Assembly (NCBI GenBank): GCA_026874595.1 | Contig: CM049322.1 | Span: 32,380,340 to 32,444,339, forward strand | Origin: Sipunculus nudus | Taxonomy: Eukaryota > Annelida > Sipuncula > Golfingiida > Sipunculidae | Direction: 5' to 3' | DNA length: 64,000 nucleotides | In this document: piece by piece, positions 13,231-26,270 of the stretch | How the letters are laid out: the number at the start of each line of letters is the position of its first letter | Position numbering within the stretch: the first letter of the stretch is position 1 | Notes under the pieces: generated by a model | Database searches by the model: none | The model's input: the letters and a program-made list of their open reading frames with translations, nothing else | Told to the model about the DNA's origin: nothing | Position numbers and translations under genes: made by a program

Positions 13231-13720
13231 CCAGTATATTGTCAAGGAGTGCAGAGACCATAGACAACTTACCGTCGAACATTCTGATTCTGAGGGCACA
13301 GAATAACCTTAGCGACTTGTCTCACCGTGGAGACGGCCTTACACCGTACCAGATCCAGGCATTACAGTCGGACCGTCAGAATATAAAAATAATCATGACA
13401 GAGATCACACGAACGAGTCCACAGACCTAGATATTTCGGGTGTAGGTTGGTTAGCACTCATTCTAAAACCTGCTGAAGCCGATACGATAACAGATATATT
13501 TGGGATAGAATACATTTCCTAAACTGCTGAAATCGAGGTGGGAGGTGGAAAGTTGCAGCAGAAGCAGGATGCACCTCAGGAGAAGGGAACCTACACTACG
13601 AATTCTACTTCAATAAGAAAACCGGTGCAGAGGTATCGCACCAAAGTTATGTCATTATGACACTACACATAATTATGTACTTATAGCAACCGCACATATG
13701 TAGCAGACTGAAGTGTCGAT
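13140..13720 (+). pseudogene. Decayed coding tail downstream of integrase
   Basis: A plus-strand frame around 13395-13500 reads DHTNESTDLDISGVGWLALI and continues, with stops, to a TEVSIPECSYIAAL segment near 13708. The same peptide is recognisable at 63130-63470 in the D2 partner. It follows the integrase remnant and may be the end of the pol polyprotein, but I do not recognise the domain. Confidence 0.4.
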
Positions 13721-13869
13721 ACCTGAATGCAGTTATATTGCTGCACTTCTGTCACTCTTACGTTCAACTAAACGTGATCAACCACTTTTTTTAATTCTTT
13801 CTAGGGACCAGTCTTTCCTTACCCGCACGTAGGGATGTTAAAGTATTTGGCAGACCCTAACTGGATCGG

Positions 13870-13888
13870 TTATATATATATATATATA
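13870..13888. repeat. (TA)n microsatellite
   Basis: Nine to ten TA units. The D2 partner has a much longer tract at 63580-63649. Confidence 0.97.
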
Positions 13889-14260
13889 ACTGAGAGATTG
13901 TGTGCAGCGTAAAACGCCCAAATGGATATCGTTGGAGAGCCCCTCCAACTCAATCTAATAAAAAATAGCAATGACGGGTTTCAGCACGAATATTTATCTC
14001 GGACGCGGAACGTATTTGTTGCAAATAATTAAAATGCAACTTTCTCAATTTTATCTGGCGTAGAGTCACTCGTTATTATGTTTCTTTACAGCTGAAGAAA
14101 ATATATTGTCAAGATAAAAACACCATTCATAATCCGTTGAAAATTTATTTATTGGATAAAAGTGCAGCCGTTTCCGACACGACTGTGGTATATGCTGCAT
14201 TTTAATTGGAAATATAAAATATGACAATAAAAAAACGTATATCAAATAGTTTCTGTACAA

Positions 14261-15404
14261 TCAGAGTTAAATATTTCTGATTTGTAGTATTTACAACGTT
14301 GGATGGATGAAGACAAATAGTTATCGCCAATAATAACATAACGCTCTTCATTATACATATGCATTATATGATATTCAATTTTATAAAACGCCTTTTTAAG
14401 TCAGAGCGGAACGTGTCATTTCCATGGTACATAATAAACTGAATGGTTATTCAATGCTCCAAATACCAGTTTTGTTAAAGGCGTGTAAAAGATGGGGTGT
14501 ATGTATGAGTCATAACAAAATAATTTGTACAAAAGAAAATAAATATAATAAACATCGCAGCAAATTATAAAATAACACCTCAAATAGATTTATTAATAAA
14601 TTATCAAAATTATATTTCATTAGCAAGTTTTAGATATAAAAATAAACATTAGTAATCAAGATCAAAACTGTTGTAACCTCCACATAACCAAATGGGTTGC
14701 TCCAAAGAAAAATCAGAATGATCAGTAAAGATCAAAATGTCAAAGTCTATTCTCTGTAGCTTCTCGCTACTGTCCTTCTTATATCAAGGTTCTGTGGTTA
14801 GTCATAAACTATTTTTCTCTTAAGAGTTGTTAACTCCTGGTATACACACTTCTGCTCTGAAAGTCGACAACAAAATGTTTCAGCAAACGGTAATATAATA
14901 TTTTTAAACAAAAAATAATCAGGAATCAGGAAAATTAATTTTTCTTTAACATTCATATATTACATAGCTTTGTCCCTAAAAAAGGGCATATTCTATATCA
15001 TCAAAGGTTGCTTTTTAGAATCCGGTGCACGGTGTCAAAAACAAGAAGAAATAAGCTGGTGATTTTGTGTTTTACCATTATCAATATCTCTCAAGTTCTG
15101 GTACACCTTCACAATTTGTAGTTCTTCATACTGAGCCGGCCCTGAAGAAAAAAATTCTGTTTTTTTTTATGATTACCTGACATTTTTCCATATTTAGATA
15201 GCAGGCTTATATATCTGAATGTGGCACAAATGGAACCGTTGTCAATTAAAAATCAGATAAAATTATCCCGTCCCTGGAAGAAATTTTGTAGGAAATGTAC
15301 AGAAATATTTTACATAATTCATTTAAAGGACATTTATGTTACATTTACATTATAAATATAATCTATATAATTATTTACATAATATATTATGCAGTAAAAC
15401 AAGT
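14261..15404. other. AT-rich flank, no gene recognised
   Basis: The sequence lies beyond the 3' end of the minus-strand Ig receptor gene. It is very AT-rich and I see nothing in it that I can name. Confidence 0.5.
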
Positions 15405-15410
15405 TTTATT
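15405..15410 (-). promoter_or_regulatory. Candidate poly(A) signal of the Ig receptor gene
   Basis: The minus strand reads AATAAA here, 34 bases after the stop codon at 15445-15447. The motif and position fit, but AT-rich sequence makes chance matches common. Confidence 0.4.
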
Positions 15411-15444
15411 TGGGAAAAATATGAATAATCTTCGAGTACATGAT

Positions 15445-15542
15445 TTAAAATATGAGTTTACATATCATATTCTTATCAAGATCTGTGTTGGTCGCAGTTT
15501 GGTACTCCTTATTCTGCTTCACCTCTCCATACTTTGTTGTTT
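15445..15542 (-). CDS. Receptor last exon: ITSM and C-terminus
   Basis: The acceptor is TTTTCAG just above 15542. Read in phase 1 the exon gives 31 residues and a TAA at 15445-15447. It contains TKYGEV, which matches the ITSM pattern T-x-Y-x-x-V/I, then KEYQTATNTD, and ends KLIF. The frame joins the previous exon exactly (GAA across the junction). Confidence 0.75.
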
Positions 15543-18500
15543 CTGAAAATTAGGTAAATTGATAAATCTCTGAATGTATCGTTTACAAGGTTTAGCGTTG
15601 TTTACATACATACAGGTTACGTACCGAATTGTGTTAAGTCGGACCTTTTTTGTGTACCACCTCTACTTACTGGACACTTACCTTCCAGCCTCTGATTATC
15701 TGTGGTGGATGCTATGTCAACGTCGTCGTACTGGACTTCTCCTGAAAATAAAATTTAATATAAATCGTCTGATTTGCCACACACATTATTTCATACCATT
15801 TTAAGATACAGACTATTATTTTTTATACCATCAAAAATTAATAATTATATAGGATACACAAATACATTTATAAATGACTAAATGCAGCAACAACTGTCCT
15901 GTAATATGACTCAATACGATTGGTATATATGTTCGTGTGTTCTGACAACTGCCATAGCAAATGTTGACTTAATACTTAGACCTCAGAGAGCTTATAAATG
16001 AGGATAATATCTTACCTGCTGCAAGCTGGCCAGGCTTCACGCCTTGCTGGTTCCTTCCTGATACATTGGTTTTCGTTTCTGGTTGGTTTGGATCACTTAG
16101 AGTATAATTTTATGAAACAATTACTTTGAATTGCAGTTGCATGCAACAATTTGCATGAGGTATAGTGTACCTGATCATATGAGGAAATATTACGAATAGA
16201 AGGTTCTCTTAAATCAGATATCAATGTGCTAAAAATTATGGAATTCACATAGAAGTTTTATTCACATAAAATATATTGATATTACTGCATGATGATCTTT
16301 CAGCAGGTCCTTTCATAATTAAAGTTTCATTTTTTACATTATATGACATCATATTTACACTAACATACCGATAAAATCGATCTTTGAAGTAAATATTGTT
16401 TATTTACTCACACAGAACAAGCCGTCCGGGATGCTAAAATTAATAAAGTACATTTACTATGATCCGCTGCATGAAAGACAAGATCTTTTCATACATAAAA
16501 TGCACACGATGAATAATTGGAATGAGAGATATGATAAATTTAAAGATTGTATTTAGATATTGAAACTGCACAATAAATATTTCGAATGTCAGTTTACCAT
16601 GTGAAATGACACATTTTTACTGCTGCCATTACATCATAAACTCTGTTTACCTTCCAATAGATCATGGCTAGGCATATAAATCAAGTCTGTCGCTTCATCC
16701 AATGCCCGTAAATACGTTGTTCTTGTATAATGGTAAATGCGTGGATAAATGCCCTCTTGGTGTATGTTCTATCATCATGATGGTCATGGATATTCACTTA
16801 TTCTTAAAGTTTTGACAAAGATAAAAAAAAATCATGCCCCACCTTTTGTTGCATTATGTCTCATGTAGGCCACCATCACAATCAGCAAAATTATAAGTGT
16901 AAGGAGGAGAGCTCCAGTAATACCAGCAGCAAGAGCAGCTGCCAATGACGCTCCCACATCAGTCGAATCTGATCAAACAGCCTTCATAAGATCATTCCAA
17001 AAAGGACATTCAAAGTCTCTTACCTTTGATTCATATGCCATTTACATATTGATTATAATATCATTGGTAATACTAAAATAAATGATTTTCTTCTTCAAGG
17101 TATCTATGATTGTAAAAAAAAAATCACGATCATAATAATAATCATGGGTTTAACCAAATGGTAGGACCATTTTGTTCCTGAATGTTTAAAACTAATAATG
17201 AAATTTAGTAAAAAAAAAGGTATATTAAATTCCTCTTTACATACTTACCTTTATGGAATCGTATGCGCTCTACCAGATCTGATCTGTAGTATAAAACCAA
17301 TTCAAACATATATTCCTTTTCTGTATCAAGTCCTTCAATTACGTAACTTGTTGCTGTAGCGGTCAGGTTTCTATGCTCCAGACAGGTTGGTGGTTGACAG
17401 TTAGCAGTTTGTTCTGCTTTCTCGGCATCATACTGTAGTATCTGTTGAGCATCACATGCCCCTGTTGGCCTCTGCCTTTTCAGGGAGGCCCAGGTTCCAT
17501 CACGCCTATACTTCACCGATGAATGTTTAACAAATGTTTTTTCTAAGAAAATAAATAACCATCATGGATGTTCATTTATGCATTAATTAGCATGACTGAT
17601 TTCTTACAAAACTCAGCTACTATGATGGAACACAGTTTAGGTCAAAAACAGTTTACTTCGCCAAGTTTATATAATTTTGGACTGGGGATAATTTTTATTA
17701 ATTAAGCTAACCAAAGAACCCCCTGAGATACAATATTTTTCAATCGATATATTATTCGGTTTAATTGATTAGGTATTTGAATTTTTTTTATTAACTGTTT
17801 AACTCTTTTGTTTTTTTTTTCTGTGCACACAGTAATTGACTATACTTATAGATAAACTGAAATGAGCTGTACTGCATGATAGGAGAAACACAGCTCTTTA
17901 AAGGGATCAGAAGGAATTACTCAGGTACCTGTAGTGCTGGCATACATGCAATTCATACTATCCTGAGTTTGGCTGATTTCCACTAGTATATGAACCAACC
18001 CAAAATGATGATAATATACTCAAGCACAAGAATGTAGATTATGAATAATATATTGTATTATTGTATTAACCAGGGTTAAAACTATAATATCTGCTGTCAG
18101 CATATTTTTGAGTAAATCTATCTTTAGAGTAAATCTGTCTAGATCTTGTTTGTATATAAGTTTTTGTTATTAACATACCTGATACCGCCACAACTGATTT
18201 TAAAATACAAAACTTGTAAAATCATATAGGTAGCTGGATAGATAGATGGATCGATAGGTAGATATATCTGTTTTGTCTGTAATTGTTTCTTTGTATCATG
18301 TCATTCACGAAATGTTTACAAATCCTGTATATGAATGGCTCCTAAGGACCCTATTTTCTCTAGACATGGTAAATACATGTACTTACGTTTTATAGATGAT
18401 ATTTTTTAAGTAACTTTACTAAACGAAAAATGACGTGTACATTGTCAACTTGTCACGCTGTAGGTAGCTGTACATAATTAACAAAATGTGTTTCACAATG

Positions 18501-21500
18501 TTAATATGATCATTTCTTTTACAAAACTGGTCACGGTTCAATGATCACTGGTCTCTTATTATATTACAAATGGTCAGAGTTAAGATATATTTTAAAAGCG
18601 AAGACCGCGTAAGGGTAATTAAAGTGTCTTTGCAAATAAAACTTTTAATTACCAAGTGTCTTGAAAATAATCGGTTCTGATTCGGTGAAAGATCTACCCC
18701 TGTGTTTGTTGTGGGCCACTACTTTGAACTGGTATTCTGTTGTTTGGTGTTAACCCCGTCACCCTGACGTGGCCATGTTTCTTTGAACCTTGGTCTCCGA
18801 TGTTCGACTGGAACTCTTTGTACTCCTCCGTCCCTACCTCCCGGTAATAGACGCTGAAGGTCTGTGTGTAACCACCACCAAAGCCTGCCTGCCACCAGAT
18901 CTCCACAGAGACAGGGGTTTCAAAACACCTTGTGCTGTTAATTGAAGGCTTTCAAGGTTTTTCTGATGGATCAAAATGATTTTTTTTAAACATCAGAGTA
19001 AAGACAATCATTTAAATGTAAAACAAATATAAATTTTAATTTTAATAAAGCTACAGAAGAATGGCGCAAGTATTTATGCTAGTCGATAGGCTCATATCTG
19101 TAAGATACTGTGACCCCGATAAATATATGTAAAACAGCGTACATACGATATGATACATTGTCAAAGTTTTTATTTAGAGAAAAATGTTATGGCCAAGCAG
19201 TAATAAACTCTTTAACATGGACTACAATTCAACTAGTCTATACCTGCACATACCTACTGTATTTATGATAGATTATTATTTCGGGGAATTCCACATTATC
19301 ATGAATATAACATTTTCGTGCTCTCGTATTTTTTTATAATATTAAGTTTCCATCAGCTCTTGCGTGTACGGTTGTCGTTAGTCAGACCCGGTATGGATTT
19401 GGTAACTAAGTTGGACTATCTGAAGCTACTGTGAAATATCAGTATCCTGCTTAGCAGAAGCTGTTCTTATATAGTCCTCGTTCTATGTTTTAAACAGAAT
19501 CAATGGTCCATCATAAAGTATATTGTTTATGGGTTCAAAATATATTCAATATAGCGTGAGATATCCACCATTAAATGACTTGCTCGTATGACCAATATCA
19601 TTGCTGACCAGTCACGTAATGATGTGAGGTCCAACAATGTCAGAAACAAATGATTCTGGTGTATTGCTGCCATTTATAAAACTTGACAAAAGTTTAAGAT
19701 ACCGAGCTGTATCGGTTAGAAAGAAGATGGCTGAGGTGAAGAAAGGTCTGCATTTTCAACAAAACAAATTTCTAACACTTCCAACTGTTCGTTATCCCTC
19801 CGTCAGATGGCGAAGTATTGATCTGTTTGAATCATAATGCATTCATTTGCTAAAAACTGGTTTTAGCAGCCGGTATTGTGTATTGGGTTTCCCTGTGAAT
19901 CGTTTTGGTAGAAGTGGTCCTTGGAAAGTTAAGAACACAGGAAATTGAAATCTTGTATATGAAATGTGATTGCTTCAGTCATAGTTTATTCATGAGATAC
20001 CAACAAGCGGTCGTATATAAAAAAAGATTATTTAAAAAATAATAATCAAAGCATTTCCTTACCTTGTGGTTTCACCAGATAATGGAAGTAACTGCCGTTC
20101 AGGACACCGTTGCTTGTTTGTACTGTATATCTGCCTAAATCATTTTCCGTAGAATTGATAACGGTCAGATAACTTTTGGAACTTCGGTCGATTATGATGG
20201 TTCGTTTACTCTGAGTTATCTTTGTATTTTTACCACCTCTAACTTTAAACCACTGACATTTTACATTTGCAGGATTTGCGTCTACCTGAATTGAAAGATG
20301 AAAAGCCTTTCCCAATGCCGTGAATATTATCTCTCCATCCGCTGGGTGATCTGGCTGTTTAGGAGTATCTGTAATTATTTTATTAGTGCTCTATACATAG
20401 TAATTTATGTTTGAAACCTGTCTGTTCATCTAGGATTTCAATTTGTGTGCCCGGGGATACAATGGTAATACCCAATAAATTACATCATTGTCTATAGAGC
20501 TTTTATAGGAAATCCAGCATGATTCTATTTTTTTTTAATACTTAACATGGGTAAAATACCCGTTTTATTCCTCTATACTGAACATGGTCTTAATTTTTTA
20601 AAAATGCCATCTGCAAATGATTTGTGTATTATCGGTCAAGTATAAACAAATAGAAATATTTCCAATAGAATGCCAAACGAAAGATATATAAATTCTTTTC
20701 AAGTGTAAAAGTAGACATAACCTTGATTAGGAACATTGGGAAAAAAATCACCTGACACAGTCGACGGGGTGAAAAGAACACGAATCAGCATTTAAATGTA
20801 CCATCAAAAGTTCTTTTCTGCTGTTTATGATGTAACAACAATTCAAGGTTATGTCTGAAGGCTGCATTAACATTTTAAGTATGCCACCTATTAAAGGCTT
20901 CGTGTTTTACAGACTTATGTTGTAATTGCCTTCAGGTCTGGAAGCAAACTGATCCAGTAATCATATAAGCAAAAAATGCATGTTAAAGTGGTATTATGCT
21001 TCACAAAATAAGTTTTACTCTTCGGTTTAAATACGCGGACGAGAGTCAAATGACTTACATGCATGCGATTGTATTTGTGTGGGCCTGCGCTGGTGAATAC
21101 ATTCATGATAGATTTGAAAACGGTGGACAAAGAATACAAAATATTAAAGGCATACCTAAAGAAAGTCATTTTTTATGAGTTTCATAGGATCTGCGGAGAA
21201 ATAAAATACAATAAATTGGGAAATGCAAGAGTCCTTTTCATATATGTGAATTCCCACAGAGGATAAATTTAAAGGTATGTAACTACTTCTGATCTTCGAT
21301 TTTTTTAATGCTGGGGAAATAACATACTAGGAAGTAAAATAAGGAGTTCATTGCCTACTGCACATTTTCCTTTAGGGTCATTACTCTGGGTTGCTATACT
21401 TTTTATTGCAATAATTGGCTAGTGATTTAATTTTTTCGACATGACACGTTGCATTTTCAAAACATATTGAAAACTACAAAACAAAGACCTCCCCCAGGGC

Positions 21501-23717
21501 AGCTCATAACCCCCTTATAGAAATGTCAGAATAGCAGAATTTTCCTTTAGAATATTTCTGGATCAAGAATGTTAACCGTATCAAAATTAAATCAATTGTT
21601 TCTTCTTTATCATTTCCTAGCTATTCAATAGATTTCATCATTATCCGCCTGCAAAAAATACCCCTGCCACTTGGCTAAGGCAATCAAGATTTCTTATGTA
21701 TGGAATGCGGGATGCGGAATGCGTACAAAATCGATACACGTATTGAGCAATAAATGAGGTGAGATTCACCATGCTCGGATTCGGCATGCGAAATGCGTAT
21801 ATACGGCAAAACGGTAGCTACATGTAGCGATTTTTTAAGTTTCCGGATGGTATCCAGGGGCAACACATAGAAAAAAATGCATGCTGCTGTGCAGATTCAT
21901 ATGAAATGGCTCAACACGCATTCTACATAATGAATCCTAGCTTTACACGTTACTACTGAAGAAATTGACTTAAATGAACCCTCAAAGCCCAGGCAAGGTC
22001 CTGAGAACCTGAGCGAAACAGTGTTTTATTCTACTTATCAGAAAGTCCATGCTACGTCTGCACGTGAAAAGGCTACTCATAAGGGGAGAAATTGTATGTG
22101 TACCATTTATTCATAAACATGAAGAAGCCCATTTGTAATGAAATAACCAGACATACTGTCGTGCTATAAATGGAGTATCAGTTAAATGCATGAGGAATGC
22201 AGACTTAACTGCAAATATATATTCCATTGATTCTTGCATATCAATATTATCATGCACAACAAATCTTTAAAAATGTTAAAGGCAGAACTTGATACCCACT
22301 AATACTAGTTATCAGGATATTAAAAAAAATGTGACCACGTCATGTTAAAATTTATGTAGTTCTACTAAAATTATGAAATGTCCGTTGACTTATTTTTATG
22401 TATGGGCTTTATAGGATATTTTATGCCTGGCTGTATCAAATATCACGTACATTGTCAAAAGCTGGGTTTTTGCATCTTTGTCTATATACTGTATATACTC
22501 AGCAAGAAATTAATAAGATTTTAATGCTGCGTGGGTTTGAAAGGTGTCACTCGTCCATCAACTGGTGATGTTGATTTCAAGTCTACGGTAAATAGCGTAC
22601 TCCAACAGATTTATATTTCGGGCTTGCCAAAGTCGGGTTTTTGAGCGCATCTCCAAATGAAGGTTTGGGGGAGCTTAAGTCATTTACTTTCTTATTACAA
22701 CAAGACTATAACAACAACGAACAACAATCGTGGCCCTCATACTGTACGTTGATTCACTGACATTTTTCAGGGAAATGGTACGTACACATGGAGTGACGTC
22801 ATTGTCCTCTATGACGTCAGGACTCGCACTCAAAATATGACCATATCATCACCTGCTACGTCACTGTGTTAACATATATGCAATAGACCACACATAATCA
22901 CTAGAGCGCATTCCGGCGATATTTACGCATGGATCGCCCCTAAAATTTATCAATTATTCCTTGTACTATTGCCGAGCTAGACTGAAAATTTCATCAAACT
23001 ACGTTGGGAATTGTTTTCATTTTCGTGCTAACAGACCAACGGACAAACATATAAACAGACAAACATCCGCTACCAAAAACATAACCCCCACCGCTTGGTA
23101 ATAAGGTTGACATCTCTCCGTCTTGCCGCTTCGATGGTCATGTGAAAATACACCTAAACATCGTCCAAAGCCAGCTGACAATAAAATTTCGTGCTAAGAC
23201 AGACATACGTAAATAAATGATAATTATTTAACTCAGATTGTTTATACAATACTGGGTTACATGGTAATTTATTGGATTATGGTTGGATACACATAAGCTC
23301 CGTATCTACTTACAAAGTACATTGAGTTTTTTTCTTTGCTTAGACAAGAAGGATGACGTGGTGGTCTTCTTTCTGTGTGCATATTCTCAAGCACACATTT
23401 GATCTCGATCCCGTTGTCATCTTTGGTAACGACGAAGGATACTGTTTTTATGTTCTGATGGGCAGTGCTTATTTTCTCCCTGCCTTTGTACCAAACATAG
23501 GTACAATTAGGACGACCAGGGTCTGCTGGCTGACAAGTTACTGTGTACTTCCGTCCCTCTTGCCAGGGCAAATCAGTGGTAAATTTAAGAGAAGGTCCCG
23601 AAGGAGGCCTTGGAGCAAGAACAATATCTGTTTCGTTAATCAGCTGCACCATAGTAGTAATAGTACAGCTTTTCGCACCAGTTTATGTTATCTCTTTCAG
23701 ATATTAAACTGTACCGC

Positions 23718-23794
<77 letters not shown>

Positions 23795-24560
23795 AACTGA
23801 ACCTTCTATAGTTAAAGCGTGAACAGTTATACTTACCTAACGCATTCGTGAACACTCTGTACCTGCTCTTTGCTTAAAGTTAACAATCACCATATAATGT
23901 TAATTACTCATCATGGGTCCTTCAATGGAACCAAACCGAACGGACATGAAATATATAACTTGACTTTTTAATTAATTCATTCATTTTCTCAATTAAGCGC
24001 CCGCATAAACTGATTTTATCATAAGACGTCTTAAACAACCAAGACGACAGAGCCGACCTATCAATCTAACCTATAGGCGGTGTCGTTACCATAGACAATT
24101 TGGTAATGAAGGCGCGAGACAACGTGCCTTGAATAAGTTGTATTCACGGGGGTGATGAATATGCATCGTCATCCGGGCTAAAGTTAAAAGAAATTTAAGG
24201 AGAGTCGGATATAGAAGTATCAGAATTACGTGATAGTGGAGATTCCACGCTGACACACGTTTGTCTGCCTATATGTAAATGTAGATCATGTGTAATGTCA
24301 AAAATCTGAATGGTTATAAATAAAAGGTCACGCCATATTTAAAGACTCCTCATGGCCTTAATGTACATATGAACATAAAGTAATCCATACCAAACGTCAG
24401 ATATGTTTGTGTACTTTCTTAACATAGTGATCAAATGCAGACAATATTTAGTTATACCTTGCTAGATAAAACCATTTGCAAAAAAAACCGTTTTAAATTT
24501 ACATATGATACAGTAAATACTTTGTCCGTAAACCACATTAAATAACACACACACATACAT

Positions 24561-24649
<89 letters not shown>

Positions 24650-26217
24650 CTTAATTTAGGAGCAGTTGGATTGTCGGAAAACAAATCTTATTCACAAAGG
24701 GCAATATTCCCCGCCCCCCATGTTTTTGGTATGCTGTAATGCATCTTATTAATTAAGGTCACGTGCCAATGTTTGGCGCTTTCTTCATCTAATCAGAGTA
24801 TTTTCCAGTCGCAGTTATAAATCAATAAATCATTCGTTTATGATGAATTTTGACATTTGACATTCGAAGTTTCCATTGTAAATAAAGCCCAACATATCGA
24901 ATGAAATGAAATATTCTGCGGCATCATGTTAAATCTTGTCAATGATATAAATTTGTGTGTGTGTGTCTATATCCTTTTTAACTATGATGTTTATGGAGAA
25001 AATTTCCTGGATCATACGTTAAATTTAATACAGTTTTCATTTCTTCTCTTGCAATAACTTTTAACTTTAGCCTTACCTTACTGTTTCCAAAGATCTACCG
25101 GGCGACTCTTATCCTATGGGAAATAATTTAAACATTCAAGAATAATTGAAATAAAATAATACTTACAATAGACAAATAACGTTGCTTGTGTTTTTAGCGG
25201 TGTATCCCGGGCCCTCCGTATGGCTTGGCACGTACATGTCCGTGTATTTCATTCCTTCTTCACTCCCGCGCTAAACTTGCTGACACGTTTGTCACCAGTT
25301 ACAATACCTGATTCTGGACATATCCAAGATATATTAGATGGCGGCGGCTGACCCCCTTTGACCTCACAAGTGACCGTTTTATTATCTCCGCTGTACAGGG
25401 GCTTGTCTCTCTCTATCCCAGTCATTATTAAACCTGTTGGTTGATCTGTTTATGACAAGGGGAATTACATGTAAAAGAAGTTACTGCCTTGTTGGGAATA
25501 ATTCAGGCAAAGTAGTTATGGTAGTTATATTCTTCATGTTCTTAAACGCTTCTGTCGAAGCTTGATGTAAGTTAGTTTTTACAAATAAAAATAATATATT
25601 TGTGTAATATGAGCTGTTTTTTTTTTTGTTTTTTGTTGTTTTTTTTTTGTTATTTATACATGAAATGACAAAACTCACAATCCACGTCCAGTGAAACTTC
25701 CTTACTCCATGTAGAATTCCCTGCTATATTTCTTATATTACAGGTGTAGTTCCCTTGTTCCTCCCTCGTGATCAGAGTACCGTCTGTCAGGTTGATGCCT
25801 TCTGTTATCGTGTTTATTCCTCGTTTAAATCTGTACTTGTGAATCCGTTCACTTTTTTCACCAGGAATACATTTGATTTTAACAGTCGTATTTTCTCTCA
25901 CATATTTATTTGGAGCGTTTTGGATAGTTATTGATGGGGCGGCAGGTTTTCCTGCAAAATAATATTAACCAGAATAGATAAGCAGAAAATTGTGTCCAGT
26001 CACAGTAATGGCACATTTGTACTTGCATAAACCTTATGATCCATTTAAATTGACAATTGCAGTCAAATAAAAAAAATACAATAAATTGTTCATTTATTCC
26101 CCTGGCTTACATTCCTCAAGTTTAGTTACACTGTGCTTGAGGAATCACATGTTGTCAGAATTCCATATTCAACCTAATTTATGCACTGGATGGTCACCGA
26201 ATATGATAATATTATTC

Positions 26218-26270
<53 letters not shown>

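Larger units (their letters stand above)
10292..14260. repeat. Segmental duplication D2, copy A
   Basis: Matches 54990-64000 in order and orientation, starting at a 'ctagtggcagatcaacaac' phrase and still matching where the window ends. The partner is longer because it contains an internal 2.79 kb tandem duplication and other insertions. The block carries the Ty3/Gypsy pol remnant described separately. Its first 1.4 kb and last 0.7 kb hold no gene I recognise. Confidence 0.9.
23628..25166 (-). other. Intron with two long microsatellites
   Basis: Contains (AT)n at 23720-23790 and a compound (AC)n/(AT)n tract at 24544-24646. I see no exon. Confidence 0.7.

Noticed and set aside
18238-18260. GATA-rich stretch ('gatagatagatgg')
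   Set aside because: Too short to treat as a regulatory cluster or a microsatellite of note.
21700-21790. Recurring 'ggaatgcg' and 'atgcgaaatgcg' phrases
   Set aside because: Only a few irregular copies; no array or known motif.
23353-23796. 147-codon plus-strand frame over Ig exon 4
   Set aside because: It is antisense to a convincing Ig exon and ends in translated (AT)n repeat, so it is a shadow.
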